64,000 bases of DNA, from contig JABACO010000004.1 of NCBI GenBank assembly GCA_013339895.1, positions 3,378,688 to 3,442,687 on the forward strand, read 5' to 3'. A model generated the notes under the pieces. The model did no database searches and was not told the DNA's origin. It worked only from the letters and a program-made list of their open reading frames with translations. This document shows, one piece after another, positions 23,008 through 33,640 of the stretch; the stretch's first letter is position 1; every line of letters starts with the position of its first letter. Origin of the DNA: Ephydatia muelleri. Its lineage: Eukaryota > Porifera > Demospongiae > Spongillida > Spongillidae. The position numbers were made by a program, and so were the translations under genes.

Positions 23008-24047
23008 TTAAAAATGTACAGACAAGGCTGTAGATATCATGAATATCATCGCAATAAGAAGGTTAAACTGTATGGTTTCAGAACCGCTGCTGACTATGGT
23101 GGAACAAGGAGCTATGGACTGTTGACCGCACAACACTTTTGGACCATTTAAGTCGCTAGCGAAGCAGCAACCTCCATATTGTTCTGCAGCAGCGATGGCA
23201 TTGGCACATCTAGAAGGACAATAGGTGGAGTTAGAGCAGGCCGTCTGCACTTCACGGATTAGGTTTGTGCCGTTGCTCCCTGTATCAGAACAGTTTCGAT
23301 TATTAAACTTTCCACACTCTAACGAAGCCACATTATCAGAATACTGTACGCCGTGTAGCATCTTCCGATTAAATCAAACAAGGATTGGCACTCCGCGATG
23401 CAGTACTGTCCGGAGGAGGTCATGTATTTAAGACACTCCGCATTCACATATGTCCTTAGCAGGCGATTCGATATTTTGATACCATAGTACTGAACATACG
23501 CACACTCGCTGGTCGGGGCGTCAACAGAACCACTATTCAATACAGTAGAACATGGGGCTATCGTTTGTTGACCGCACAGCGCTTTGGGTCCATTGAGTTT
23601 GTCAGCACTACAGCACCCACTATACTGCTCCAGAGCAGCAATGGCAGCCAAACAGGTTGGACTGCAGTAAGTTGCGTTACTACATTCTGATTGGACAGCA
23701 CTTTGAAGGCCTTTGGGATCGTTTTGCGTCAAGGCACTGCAAGACGAGCTCTTGAACAGTCCACACGTGGATGAAGCGTAATTTGAAGCGACAGAGGGAG
23801 TAATGCACTGTGAAAGAACGGAGTACAGCGATTGACAGTCTATGTTACAAACGGTCGTAGGATTAGCATCAGGTCTGTTTATCACCGCAAGACATTTGCT
23901 GCTCATCGATGGCACCAGGGATGGGAGAAGCGTGCTGTTAGGATAGTAGTAGTTGAAGTACGCACACTGGCTTGTAGGAGAAGTCACCGCGTTGCCTCCC
24001 ACCACGAGTAGTAGGCCAATTAATACGGAAATTGCCGCAGCATGCAT
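23008..24047 (-). CDS. Secreted Cys-rich two-repeat protein, possibly GPI-anchored (one frameshift)
   Basis: The N-terminus at 24047 is a clear signal peptide (hydrophobic SVLIGLLLVVGG). Two homologous Cys-rich repeats follow. Each carries an N-terminal QCAYFNYYY / ECAYVQYYG block, a CxxxCQSL block, then a CSNATYCSPTC-like block, an LEQYSGCC-like block and LNGPKALCGQQTIAPCST. The C-terminus is SSGS followed by a hydrophobic tail (FNLLIAMIFMISTALSVHF), the usual layout of a GPI signal. A one-base shift near 23365 separates the last half-repeat (23008-23361). Repeat homology shows both halves belong together. I do not recognise the family. It is probably a cell-surface or extracellular protein. 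Confidence 0.7.
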
Positions 24048-24143
24048 TGGTATTATAACCTAGCCGAGCTTGTAAGTGCGTTGTTTTTCTTTCCACCAAA
24101 TATTATATAGCAGTACCGCACACGAGCAGAGACCGCAATAGTT

Positions 24144-24180
24144 GGGGGGGGGGGGGGGGGGGGGGGGTGGGGGGGGGGGG
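24144..24180. repeat. Poly-G tract
   Basis: Run of G broken by a single T, about 100 bp upstream of the Cys-rich gene start. It is a G-quadruplex-prone homopolymer. Confidence 0.95.
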
Positions 24181-25401
24181 AGCCCGGGTGGTCGGCTAAA
24201 GTCAATGAATGGCTAATTGATTGAATACCGTGCATTCAGCGACTTATTTCAGCGCGGTACAAATGTACATCACGTTGCGTCGCGGCGTGACGCGAGCACG
24301 TTCGACGTGTTGCACGAGTCAGTCGCTGGCACGAGTCAGTACAAAAGCAGACTTCCTGGCAGGGGGAAAACCCTATTCACGTTACGAGTTGGTAGGGGGA
24401 GGTGCAGATGTTAACTGTTGTAAAGAAGATACTACATGTACTTATGTCACGCACGATATATATATGCTTGTATGCCTATTTTGCCAGTTAGTTTACAACG
24501 AGTGGCATGTGTTCACAGCGCTTTTAAAATGTAATGCCTAGAAAATGCCGAAGCTCCTCCTCGACAAAGCAGGTCCCCCTCGACAAAACAGGACGAGAAA
24601 CTTGTGCGATTGATTTAAATCGAGTTGTATACCTCAACGTTACGAATGAACCAATCGTGTTGGATTTTTCAATACCGTCCCAGTTCCGCCGCCCCCTGTC
24701 TGGGACTATGCAGTGTCGTAAAATTATTTTATTACAACACGGTATATCTCATTTGTCGACCTCTGTTGCACTGCATGGGCTGATTCAGGCTGATACTATA
24801 CTATAAATCTAATCTGAACCAGATTACAATAACACGTAGACGGTAGATTGATATGAAATTATTACTAGCCTGAATATGGGCCCTGGTGGTAGAGGTTTAA
24901 TAATTTCATCGCCATGAGCCACTATCTTCAGGCTGCCCCTTTATGTCTAATGTCTTGGGCTTCATCCGGGGAGCGGCACAGACATGTATGAATATTTCTG
25001 TTTATTTATTGTACCATGCACCACAACTGAATTCAATAGCACACATATACATGTTTGTCATGCATTGTTAGCTGAAATTGTTAAGGTCTACTTCCATCAA
25101 CACATGCACTCGTAACCAGGTTGCCAAAGTGAAGACAATTAAGGCACGACTTGAGGAGCTTCCCTTGGCAACATGGTTACAAGTGTGTAGATTACCATTT
25201 TCAGCCCAGAGATAAAAATGCGCGACAGACATGTGTGTTCTGTTGGATTTCAGTTCTGGAGCATGGTAACAAAATGGGCATGAAACTGACACCCAGGTGT
25301 AACAAACGTACATATACACCCGGGATGACCCCAGGACATCAGATATTAAATGCAATCACAAGTCATTGTGCATTGATTTAGCTTTTGTATGAATGCATTA
25401 A
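24181..25401. other. Intergenic; weak ORFs only
   Basis: ORF 24534-24806 (+, 90 codons) and 24221-24541 (+, 106 codons) have no recognisable domains. A duplicated CACGAGTCAGT motif occurs at about 24314-24346. Nothing else supported. Confidence 0.45.
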
Positions 25402-27220
25402 TAGAGCAAGGGAACCTATTGAGGAATTGACTAATGCGCACAGACTATGCATGCTAGAGAGATAATTTAAACACTGTTGGATAGAAAATTTAATGGAGAT
25501 TACAAAAATACTAACCATAAGAAATGTTTCATGAACCCTGTGCCGATAACTCACTAGTCGGCAAGTATACCACAATGTATACCGAATAAGGAACAACCAC
25601 ATCAAAGTGTTCTTATATAAACACAGAGCTGCATGGCAGTTTGCTACTGCTTAAAATTGAAATTGCGTGCAAGGTAATTATACTGATAAGCATTATAATA
25701 AGATTCATTGATTTGTGTGCACATTGTGCTGCCTACTGTGGGATGGCCTTACGAATATATTCATTGTAAAACGTGAGCGTTGATTACAAATTGAAATGAC
25801 ATGTAGTGCTCCTTAATAGGGGTTCGTTCCACACTTTGCTCTACATATATTTTTTAGTCTGCTATCCATATGCTGTAAAGGTAGAGTATACACATTAAAT
25901 CTGCACATTAATCGTGAAATAACGAGGGAACGCTCTAATAACGGGCGCGCTCCGAGGGTAGGCTGTACAGTATAGACTGCTTTCCGCACAATTTTACAAG
26001 TCACTAGTTGAATGCTAGGAATTAAGCGGGTGTACATTTTACTCGTCAGATTACTGTTCCTGCCTCTCTCACAAAGTACACATATGTTGTGTTTCACATC
26101 CTGCCCTTCCAAGATGCACTCTTCTGTAGAAGTATTTGTAAGCTCATTGAATTCTCTTACAACTAGTGCGACATGCAACACTGCCTTGCCTCTTCCTGCA
26201 AACGAGTTCTGTAAGTTTTTCGGTTTCTTTTTTCTTTTTTTCTTTTTTTGTTGTGCCGTTAGGGCAAACCTATATGGCATTGTGCCTACCCTATCATGCA
26301 AATTGTGGTGCAGTGTAGGTCAGGGCCCATCTGTGGTAAGTTTACACAATCATAAGTTGGAAGTTCAAGTTTCACCAAATTTCATTATTTCGGCCCTGCA
26401 CCACTCTAATAAAAAACAAACAAAGCAAAAGTCTCTTGCATGCCAACAATGGCTCTTGTCTCACAGACAGTTCTATAGGTACAAGCAGTCCTACAAATTA
26501 TTTATTGTTTCGTTCTATCTCAAGGGAGTATAATTAATTGGTGGCTTCGAAAATGTTATTTATTCTTAAAGATAGCACATTGCTATGTCAGGTAAATCAT
26601 GCCTTTAGCAAGACCCATCACAGCACAAAAGGTTTGCACCTAATCTGCAACATGTTGCTGTCAGTAATGTTAGTGCAGCATCGCTTAAAAAGGCACTTAA
26701 AATAAAGCAGTGGAATTTGTACACCCGCCCCCTTCTTATTCTTCACATAGAGCAAAGGAACCGAATGTGGAACACACCCATATTAAGGAACACTACATGT
26801 ACATGTCATTACAATTTTTAATCAACGCTCACGTGTTTAATGAATGTATTCTTAAGGCCATCCCACAGTACTAATTATAGGCGACACACAAATCAATCAA
26901 TCTATGCTTATCAGTATAAGTAATTACCTTGCAAGCATTAAATCATTTTTAAGCAGTAGCGAACTGCCATGCAGCTGTGTGTTTATATAACAACACTTTG
27001 ATGTGGTTGTTCCTTATTCGTTACCATTGCCATAAATTGAGGTATACTTGCCGACAAGTGAGTTATCGGTACCAGGGTTCATGATACAATTCTTATGGTA
27101 TATTTGTGATCTCCATTACATTTTCTATCCAGCATTGTTTAAATTATCTCTCTAGCATGCATAGTCTGTGCGCATTAGTCAAGTGAAGTTGGTTCTTCCT
27201 TTATAGGTTCCCTTGCTCTA
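25402..27220. mobile_element. Foldback element with about 460-bp imperfect inverted termini
   Basis: The left arm (25402 to about 25860) is the imperfect reverse complement of the right arm (about 26755-27220). The tips are TAGAGCAAGGGAACCTAT and ATAGGTTCCCTTGCTCTA. Internal matching blocks include GCGCACAGACTATGCATGCTAGAGAG with its complement, AAGGAACAACCACATCAAAG, GAGCTGCATGGCAGTT and GGGATGGCCTTA. The arms differ by many small indels, so the element is old. The central 0.9 kb has ORFs (such as 25813-26301 minus) without a recognisable transposase. It fits a non-autonomous foldback DNA transposon or a decayed long inverted repeat. Confidence 0.75.
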
Positions 27221-27339
27221 ACTCGGGATAGGAACATTTTAAAAGAATGAAACCATGCAATAGCTTTAGGATAATTCTGCAGAACCACTTCCGTGATCAC
27301 ATTACTTAGCCATCGATTTCGCTACTAAGACAATCAAGG
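27221..27339. other. Short spacer
   Basis: Sequence between the foldback element and the dispersed repeat; nothing recognised. Confidence 0.4.
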
Positions 27340-27550
27340 GCGTACTTCTGGGGGGTTTGGCCCCACACGATGCAACTATATAGCCCTTAATTGACGTGCA
27401 AATTATTACAAAGCGGCATGCATTTTGTACGACTTCATGGGTGAGTGGTTTCAGGCTAATAACAACACCTTCCACACTTATAAATTAAATGCCCAAACCA
27501 ACCTCTCCCTGATAGAAATGTTTTTCATTCGTGCCGCATACGTTAGTTCA
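27340..27550. repeat. Dispersed repeat, copy B
   Basis: Aligns to 22085-22335 in the same orientation through TTGACGTGCAAATTATTAC, CGACTTCATGGGTGAGTGG, TTTCAGGCTAATAACAAC, CCTTCCACACTTATAAAT and CTCTCCCTGATAGAAATG. It begins near CTTCTGGGGGGTTTGGCCCC, which matches CTTCTGGGCCCCAGGCC of copy A. Confidence 0.7.
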
Positions 27551-27859
27551 AGCTCGATCGGTTTTCTGATTACTGCACAGGTCTTTCAGATAGCTAGTTA
27601 ACGACAGGCCGCGAGGCTATTGTTAATTACCTGTGTGTATGCCTACGCAACGTCCCTTAATTCCGGCGAAATCTGTGTCACAACACGGTGCAATTAAGAT
27701 CGTCGGTGTTTCCCTTTCGCTTATGCACGGGGTACAATACTTGCATACGTAAGACAGAGATTTGAAAAAATTAAGCTTAATCCTTATTACGAATTGGATC
27801 CTACAACACGACTTCACTAGGAAAGTTGATAGATTGATAGATGGACCAAGTATTAGAGT

Positions 27860-27863
27860 GCGT

Positions 27864-27917
<54 letters not shown>

Positions 27918-27952
27918 GTGTGTATGTGTGTGTGTGTGTGTGTGTATTGGCG
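27860..27952. repeat. (GT)n microsatellite
   Basis: Near-perfect GT dinucleotide array with a few C and A substitutions. The poly-(CV) reading frames across it are not genes. Confidence 0.97.
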
Positions 27953-28362
27953 TGTGCGTGATTAATTTTAGCGAATATTGCTTCAGCTATAAGCCCTTAC
28001 ACATTATATTGCACTCATCAGCTGTGACTTGCTAATAAACTACATTAAGGTATCTTTAGGATGCATGCACAAAGTACAAAGTACTCCGGCAGTATTAAGA
28101 ATGGCCAACTATCTCAAAGATTACGTGTATAGGCAAAGTAGCACTATGTTTATACACTATAGACATGTCCTAAATCTGTCCCCTCAATGAGCTTCGTAAA
28201 TCGAATGAATTTCCTATAAAAACAGTTGCAGATGTTTATTGCTGTCTGGGTGTAAGTATTTGTTCATGTGCACTTGTGAGTCAGCAGTACACATGAGTAC
28301 ATGTATAAGTCTTATCTTGTTGCTTAGAGAGATTGTGATTTCTATTTATGTGTGTGTGTTGG

Positions 28363-28387
28363 GGGGGGGGGGGGGGGGGGGGGGGGG
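28363..28387. repeat. Poly-G tract
   Basis: Run of 25 G immediately before the degenerate minisatellite field. Confidence 0.95.
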
Positions 28388-28419
28388 CTGGAATGCAGGT
28401 GGATAAGACACTGGTAATG

Positions 28420-28770
28420 CAACCAGCAATGTAGATGCAAACACAAGTGATTCACACAAGAGGCACATGCATTACATCTAGCAATGCAAAGGCACACTCA
28501 ACTAGCAATGCCATGGGACAAACAACTATCAATGCAATCAATACCAGTGCACAGGTACACACACAACTATCAATGCTGAGGAACACACAAGTAGCAATTT
28601 AGAGGCACATACAAGTAGAAAATGCAGAGACATAAAACTACCAATGCAGAATGTAGAGACACACAATTAGCAATACAGAGGCACACACCACTTGCAATGC
28701 ACTGAAGCACAAGTAGCAATGCAGAGACACACACAACTAGCAAAGCAGAGGCACACAACTATTGTTACAC
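28420..28770. repeat. Degenerate second field of the 24-bp minisatellite
   Basis: Repeated AACTAGCAATGCAGAGGCACACAC-like units with many substitutions and length changes, the same family as 21478-21700. This field is 7 kb away and less homogeneous, so it is older or less often converted. Confidence 0.8.
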
Positions 28771-28889
28771 ACAGGCCATTATCAATAGCCTCGACTGTTG
28801 TTAACTATCTCTCTGAATGACCTGTGCATTAATCAGAAAATGGATCTAGCTTGAGCTAGTGTGTGCACGATGACACACATCTCTACCAG

Positions 28890-29070
28890 GTAGAGCTTGG
28901 CTTGGGCATTTAAAAGTGTTTTTATTAACCTGAAACCCCTCATCCATGTAGTCGAAAGCGTGCATGCCGCTTTTGTTAATGATTGCACGTCAATTGTGGA
29001 CTAGCTAGTTGCATCACGTGTGAAACAATTAACTTGGTCTGGGGCACTGCGGATTGTTTTGGCCTGGGCC
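28890..29070. repeat. Dispersed repeat, copy C (inverted)
   Basis: The reverse complement contains TTGACGTGCAATCATTAAC, AAGCGGCATGCACGC, TCGACTACATGGATGAGGG and TTTCAGGTTAATAA, matching copies A (22.1 kb) and B (27.4 kb). GGCCTGGGCCCC at about 29060 matches the start of copy A. Confidence 0.65.
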
Positions 29071-29646
29071 CCGAGGCAAGCCTCGGACCTAAGGTCACGC
29101 GCGGCTGTTGTAGTACGTGAGCCGATCGGATGATGTACTGTAGGGCACAGTTCATCACTTGAGACGATGTTTCGCGATGCAATGCGCTTGCGCAAGGTTA
29201 CGACCGAATTGATTTTTCCGTGGTGAAAATAGGCTGCCACATGTTAACAGTGCAATTTTAATATGGATCTAGATACAACTGGACCATTTGTAGCGAAACG
29301 ATGGTTAAATATTTTAATCAACAAACATTAACCAAACAGTTGACAAAAATTTGCCTAGCGGCAGCATGTTAATTTCAAAATCTCCGATTATTTTCTCCAT
29401 CAGGTCAAAAGTTATTCCCATTAAAACTTTTGCTATCATTTTCGAATGATCACCGGGTATAATATTGGGTGCATGTTGATAAACAATCAAATACGTTTCA
29501 TGCATCTTTAATTTGCAGACATCTATGTCCGGACATGCGTTCATTTACATATGCATACTTGTACGTGCTTGCATGCGTGTGTCAAACTCTAAACGTTAAA
29601 TCGGCCCTGCAATATCCTATATAAGCACACACATAATTGCATGTCG

Positions 29647-30425
29647 CTATCGTAGTAGTCCCCACATATCGCGCCATCCCTTTTTACCAGTTCCAGTACT
29701 TAAGCGTGTATTTTCGCTTTCAACTTTTTCCAGCAATTCAGCTTGCTTTCTAATCTCCTGTAGAGCTGTGACTCGCTGCATGTAACCTGGTTTTGCCTCC
29801 CGCTTTTCGGATTCGATTAGCAAATCTATATATTCCACTTCGGTCATTGGGTTGGGTTTCAGTGAATCGGTCTAGACTATGTGCGCTTCCTCGATCATGC
29901 CGTAAACAATGTCATTCAGTTGTTGCATCTCGGATTCCATCGAAGCAACCTAACTCTCCACTCTAGTTTATCCTTTCACAGCGTTCTCGTATCTGGCCTT
30001 TAAGTTTACATATGTCTTTTCTACCTCTTCTTCAACAATATTGTATCGATACGGTGTGTTTTGATGGAGCTGCCAAGAACACTGCTTTGGACACACAGTG
30101 CAATTACCGCTTGCATTCATCGCCGCACAACCCCTTTTATCAGCATCGTTGGCAATTCCACATGGAAAATGGCAGGTCGTGTGACAATGCTGACAGTTCG
30201 TTATATAAGTTCACCAGGCTTTAGGGGAACTTGCATTTGTTTCTGCTCTATTACCTTGTATCTGAAGTTTTTGTTGTCATTAGTTTCACCTTCGTGACTC
30301 TCAAGGACTTCACACTCCTGCTTAAGAACATCTATCTTTGCAAGTCCGTTTATTATCTGTGGTTGCAGACCACGTACAACGGCCTCAAGGCGCGGTCTCC
30401 AAATCCAGAAATCGCAATACATTGA
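29647..30425 (-). pseudogene. Decayed gene: Cys-rich plus coiled-coil region of a GIMAP/AIG1-associated protein type
   Basis: On the minus strand from 30425 a coiled-coil-like stretch (LQPQIINGLAKIDVLKQECE) is followed after a frame break near 30203 by a Cys/His-rich segment (CQHCHTTCHFPCGI, CTVCPKQCSW, HQNTPYRYNIVEEEVEKTY). In-frame stops come next, then EYIDLLIESEKREAKPGYMQ and a terminal ...KGWRDMWGLLR. This arrangement resembles the C-terminal half of animal P-loop GTPase (AIG1-type) proteins with a Cys-rich insert, from memory of that family. The GTPase domain itself is not seen. At least three in-frame stops make it a pseudogene. Confidence 0.55.
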
Positions 30426-30678
30426 GAGGACACTTTTCTATTTCAAATCATATAAAAAATCTGATTGAACCACTCGATAGGGAAAATTCGGCGCATCATT
30501 TTGATATATATTTTGTGTTCGTTGCATTGAAAGCAAAAGCAGTAAAAATTTTCAAAGAAAAACTAATTACAACCGTTACTTCTAGCGGTCATTACGTAAT
30601 ACATTTAACCGCTAACTTTCAATATTCAAGTTAACTTCCATCGTAAGGGTGGGGCTAATGGAGCGTACACATTCGGCG

Positions 30679-30782
30679 TCGTACCCAGACCCGACAAAAG
30701 AGGCGGGTCTCATAGACTTCGTACCCAGACCCAACCAAGCAATCCGTTCTGGATGCTGTTAGCTAGTTTCGTACCCAGACCC
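30679..30782. repeat. Three direct copies of TCGTACCCAGACCC
   Basis: The 14-mer occurs at 30679, 30719 and 30769 on the plus strand and, inverted, at the right ends of the two nested elements (near 31129 exactly, near 31416 degraded). The second and third copies are the left termini of the nested inverted-repeat elements described separately. Confidence 0.9.
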
Positions 30783-31129
30783 ACATGACGCGATTATCGC
30801 TGTTAACAGTATACTGTATTTTCAGTCCATTTTCGTTTTTTTGTTCGTTTCCACTCTCGCACGAAAACATGAAAACCAAGAAATATCATCAGACGAACCA
30901 TTGAACGTACATAATGCTTTTAATCTGGAATGCGGTGGGCGGTACCACTTATGCGCACGAGAATAGCTTAGCCAGGATTTTCCGCTAAACGAATTACACG
31001 TTCTTGGCTCATACGAATCACTGAAAAACGAACCTAAGCAATATCGTGCAAAGCGTTGACGAACTACGGTAATCTACGTAGATTATACTGTACAGCGATA
31101 ATCGTTACGTCATGTGGGTCTGGGTACGA
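30769..31129. mobile_element. Inner inverted-repeat (MITE-like) element
   Basis: Termini of about 50 bp: TCGTACCCAGACCCACATGACG at the left and its complement at the right, continuing inward through ATTATCGCTGT / ACAGCGATAAT and AGTATACTGTA / TATACTGTACA. 361 bp, no ORF. It shares its first 14 bp with the outer element, so both belong to one family. Confidence 0.75.
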
Positions 31130-31142
31130 GACTAGGTTTGTA

Positions 31143-31328
31143 ACATGCAATGTGCACTGGCGTACGCGTAGCATGCAGGTCCGTCTACATCAATCGCTAA
31201 CGCAGTAAGTCAAACGTTGTAAAACGTTTGACTTACTGCGTTAGCGATTGATAGACGGAACGTTTGACTTACTGCGTTAGCGATTGATGTGGTTGTGTGC
31301 TACGCGTACGCCAGTGCACATTGCATGT
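31143..31328. repeat. Composite palindrome
   Basis: Perfect 31-bp outer arms (31143-31173 and 31298-31328, beginning ACATGCAATGTGCACTGG). Inside, CATCAATCGCTAACGCAGTAAGTC occurs once at about 31189, and its complement GACTTACTGCGTTAGCGATTG occurs twice (about 31230 and 31265). Either of two alternative hairpins can therefore form within the outer stem. Confidence 0.92.
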
Positions 31329-31647
31329 TCTGGTAAGCTATAACTAGCAGCTTACATCTGTTAAAGAAAGGATCCAGAACGGTCATACTGGATTGCTTGG
31401 TTGGGTCAAGGTACGAAGCAGTAATCTCCTACGGTAACCATATTCTCACGATAGCAATAAATAAATCTGCAAGTCTGGGAACCAGTTTTTTTTTTAACTC
31501 CAAAAGATGAACTCTTTTCAGCATGCTATGCATCTTCATGCGACGTGCTTGCGTGCGCTGCAGGAGAATCAGTGTGAGTCCATGATTTTATAGCCGATTT
31601 CAGCCGTACCAATTACCCTAATGTTTTGGTGTGTAGCGGCACTTAAA

Positions 31648-33514
31648 ATGGATATCGAAACACTCAGACAAGAAATTGAAATAATACGTGAAGCACATAA
31701 GAGAGAAAATGAAGCTTTGAGGAAACAAATTGAAACACTTCTAAGAGAGCGTGAAGCCATGGAAATGAGAAACAAAGAGCTACCTCTCCAGACCAAATGC
31801 AATGCAACCATCAGCCTCTTCTCCAGTTCATCGTCAACAGGTCTCTACTCAGAAGAGGACGGTGGTGATGTGGTTAATGAGGACTACATCCCGGCGCAGA
31901 GGTTGTTGGAAGGCGTGGCTGCATCAAAGGGGAAGAGAGTTCTTCAGCTAACCAATTCCTCCCCAAAGAAGATGCACTACATGGAGGCAAGGTCTGATCA
32001 GGGAAGGAGACACATTAGTAAAGGGTGTGTGGCAGGAGAAGCTTGTGATCTTGCTTCCAAAGCCTCAGCAGGAGCAACTGACTTTACATCTGATGTCACA
32101 TGCCTTGCATGTGACATGCAGGAAAATAGCAGTGCAGCATTGCCTCTGACAAGCTTCAAAGCAAAGCTTCCAGAAGACAGAAATGAAGGACTTTCATTTG
32201 ATAATGTGATACTGCATGATTCAGACTACGAGAACAGCACCAGCTCTTTAACATGCTCCATTGTCAAGTTGCCACTACGTTTGCTGACTTCAACACAGGC
32301 CTCACTGCCCCATTACTCTAGTCATAAGGACTGTTTCAATGCAGTTTCCACCTTCATTGTGCCACCCTTTGGTACACTCCAGCATTCCAGTAGCTTGGCT
32401 CTCTCTCCAATTCAGTGCATCCCTCAGGTGGAGGGAATACCACTGACCGATTCGCAATGCTTGTTGGACACAACGGAAACCCCACCCCTTTCCCCCATAA
32501 TTGAAAGCAGCAAACATGAGTTGAAGAGAAACTTAACAGAACAGCCCAACGACACAGGACTGGGTACCAGCTGCCTCAGCCCCCACCCCAACGACACAGG
32601 ACTGGGTTCCAGCTGCCTCAGCCCCCAGCCCAACGACTCAGGACTGGGTACCAGCGTGGATCAGACACACACTCCTGATGAGGAGACGTGGAGTAGAAAT
32701 AGGAGGAGGGGTCTGAAGCAGACCACGTTGACACAGGTTCTACCTGATGGGTCTCTTAGCCTGGATTCACCTAACATTGTGCCGCTGACCCCTGTGGTCA
32801 GACCAGTGGATGTCATCCTATCCAGCCCTAGAAACAATATCTTCTTTGGTTCTAATAAGGAGGACAGGGGTGAGAGGGAAGAAGACCAAGCGGTAGTCCT
32901 ACCCTCCAAGCAGCAGTGGGAAAGCCCAGATTTCTTTGCAGAAGAAGAGGAGGGGAGATCCCAACAGCAGAACCTTCAAGGGGGGGACGAGCTTGAAGAG
33001 GAAAGAATAGAGCAAGAGAAAGAACAAGAAGAAGAGAGAGAGAATACACGAATCAAAAATGAAAGGGATTTACAATATGAGTGAGTGAAGTGATTGATGG
33101 GGTCACAGTGAAATATGAAGTGATCCTCACACATATTATGATTGCTGTAGGTATGCTAAAAAGCTTGCCAAGACAGCCGGTTTGCCTACGTACAAATTTG
33201 ATGTGCCTATTCGTAAAAAAGCAGACCGCGACAAGCTGGATGCCAAAGCTTGCCCAGATTGCCAGAAGGTATGTCCCAAACTAACACATCTTGACTCTAC
33301 TCTTCCTCCTCCTTTCTCCCTCCTCGCCTCAATATTCTCTTGTCTCCAGTGGTTTTCAGCTGGGGGTGGTATCCATAGAGACCAGCGTGAGCATCTCAAA
33401 CTAGTGTGCCGTCACAAACACCTGTACATCCCGCCCGACACAGACCCACGTATATGGAACATTAGCTTCCCTGACTCAGAAGAGTGTGATCGAATAATGC
33501 GCCCTAAAAAATAG
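31648..33514 (+). CDS. CtIP/RBBP8/Sae2 homologue, DNA-end resection factor
   Basis: Three exons: 31648-33080, 33151-33268, 33350-33514, with GT..AG introns of 70 and 81 bp in matching phase, giving about 571 residues from the ATG at 31648 (an in-frame ATG at 31621 would add nine). An upstream first exon is possible. Residues 1-50 form a coiled coil (DIETLRQEIEIIREAHKREN), as expected for the oligomerising N-terminus. The middle is disordered and Ser/Pro-rich with three repeats of NDTGLG..SCLSP (about residues 297-340). The C-terminus is the conserved Sae2/CtIP domain: FDVPIRKKADRDKL, CPDC (512-515), CRHKHLYIPPDTDP (537 on), IWNISFPDSEEC. Family role: a nuclear cofactor of MRE11-RAD50-NBS1 that starts resection of double-strand breaks. 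Human CtIP is longer (897 aa). Confidence 0.87.
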
Positions 33515-33612
33515 TCAAATGTATTCATATGGGTGTGTGTATGTACTACGTATGTAATTCCCACACTACCCACTATTTTGATCAATGTTCACTCCTTTGT
33601 CCTGCGGGTGAA

Positions 33613-33640
33613 GGGGGGGGGGGGGGGGGGGAGGGGGGGG
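33613..33640. repeat. Poly-G tract
   Basis: G run interrupted by a single A, about 100 bp after the CtIP-like stop codon. Confidence 0.95.

Larger units (their letters stand above)
30717..31418. mobile_element. Outer inverted-repeat (MITE-like) element
   Basis: The left terminus CTTCGTACCCAGACCC with following AACCAAGCAATCCGTTCTGGAT (30717-30754) is repeated in inverted orientation at 31372-31418, with a short insertion in the right arm. No coding capacity. It encloses a second element (30769-31129) and a composite palindrome (31143-31328). Confidence 0.7.

Noticed and set aside
26012..26533. 173-codon ORF inside the foldback element
   Set aside because: Contains a homopolymeric T-derived FFFLFFFF stretch, no domain, and overlaps another unrelated frame on the opposite strand.
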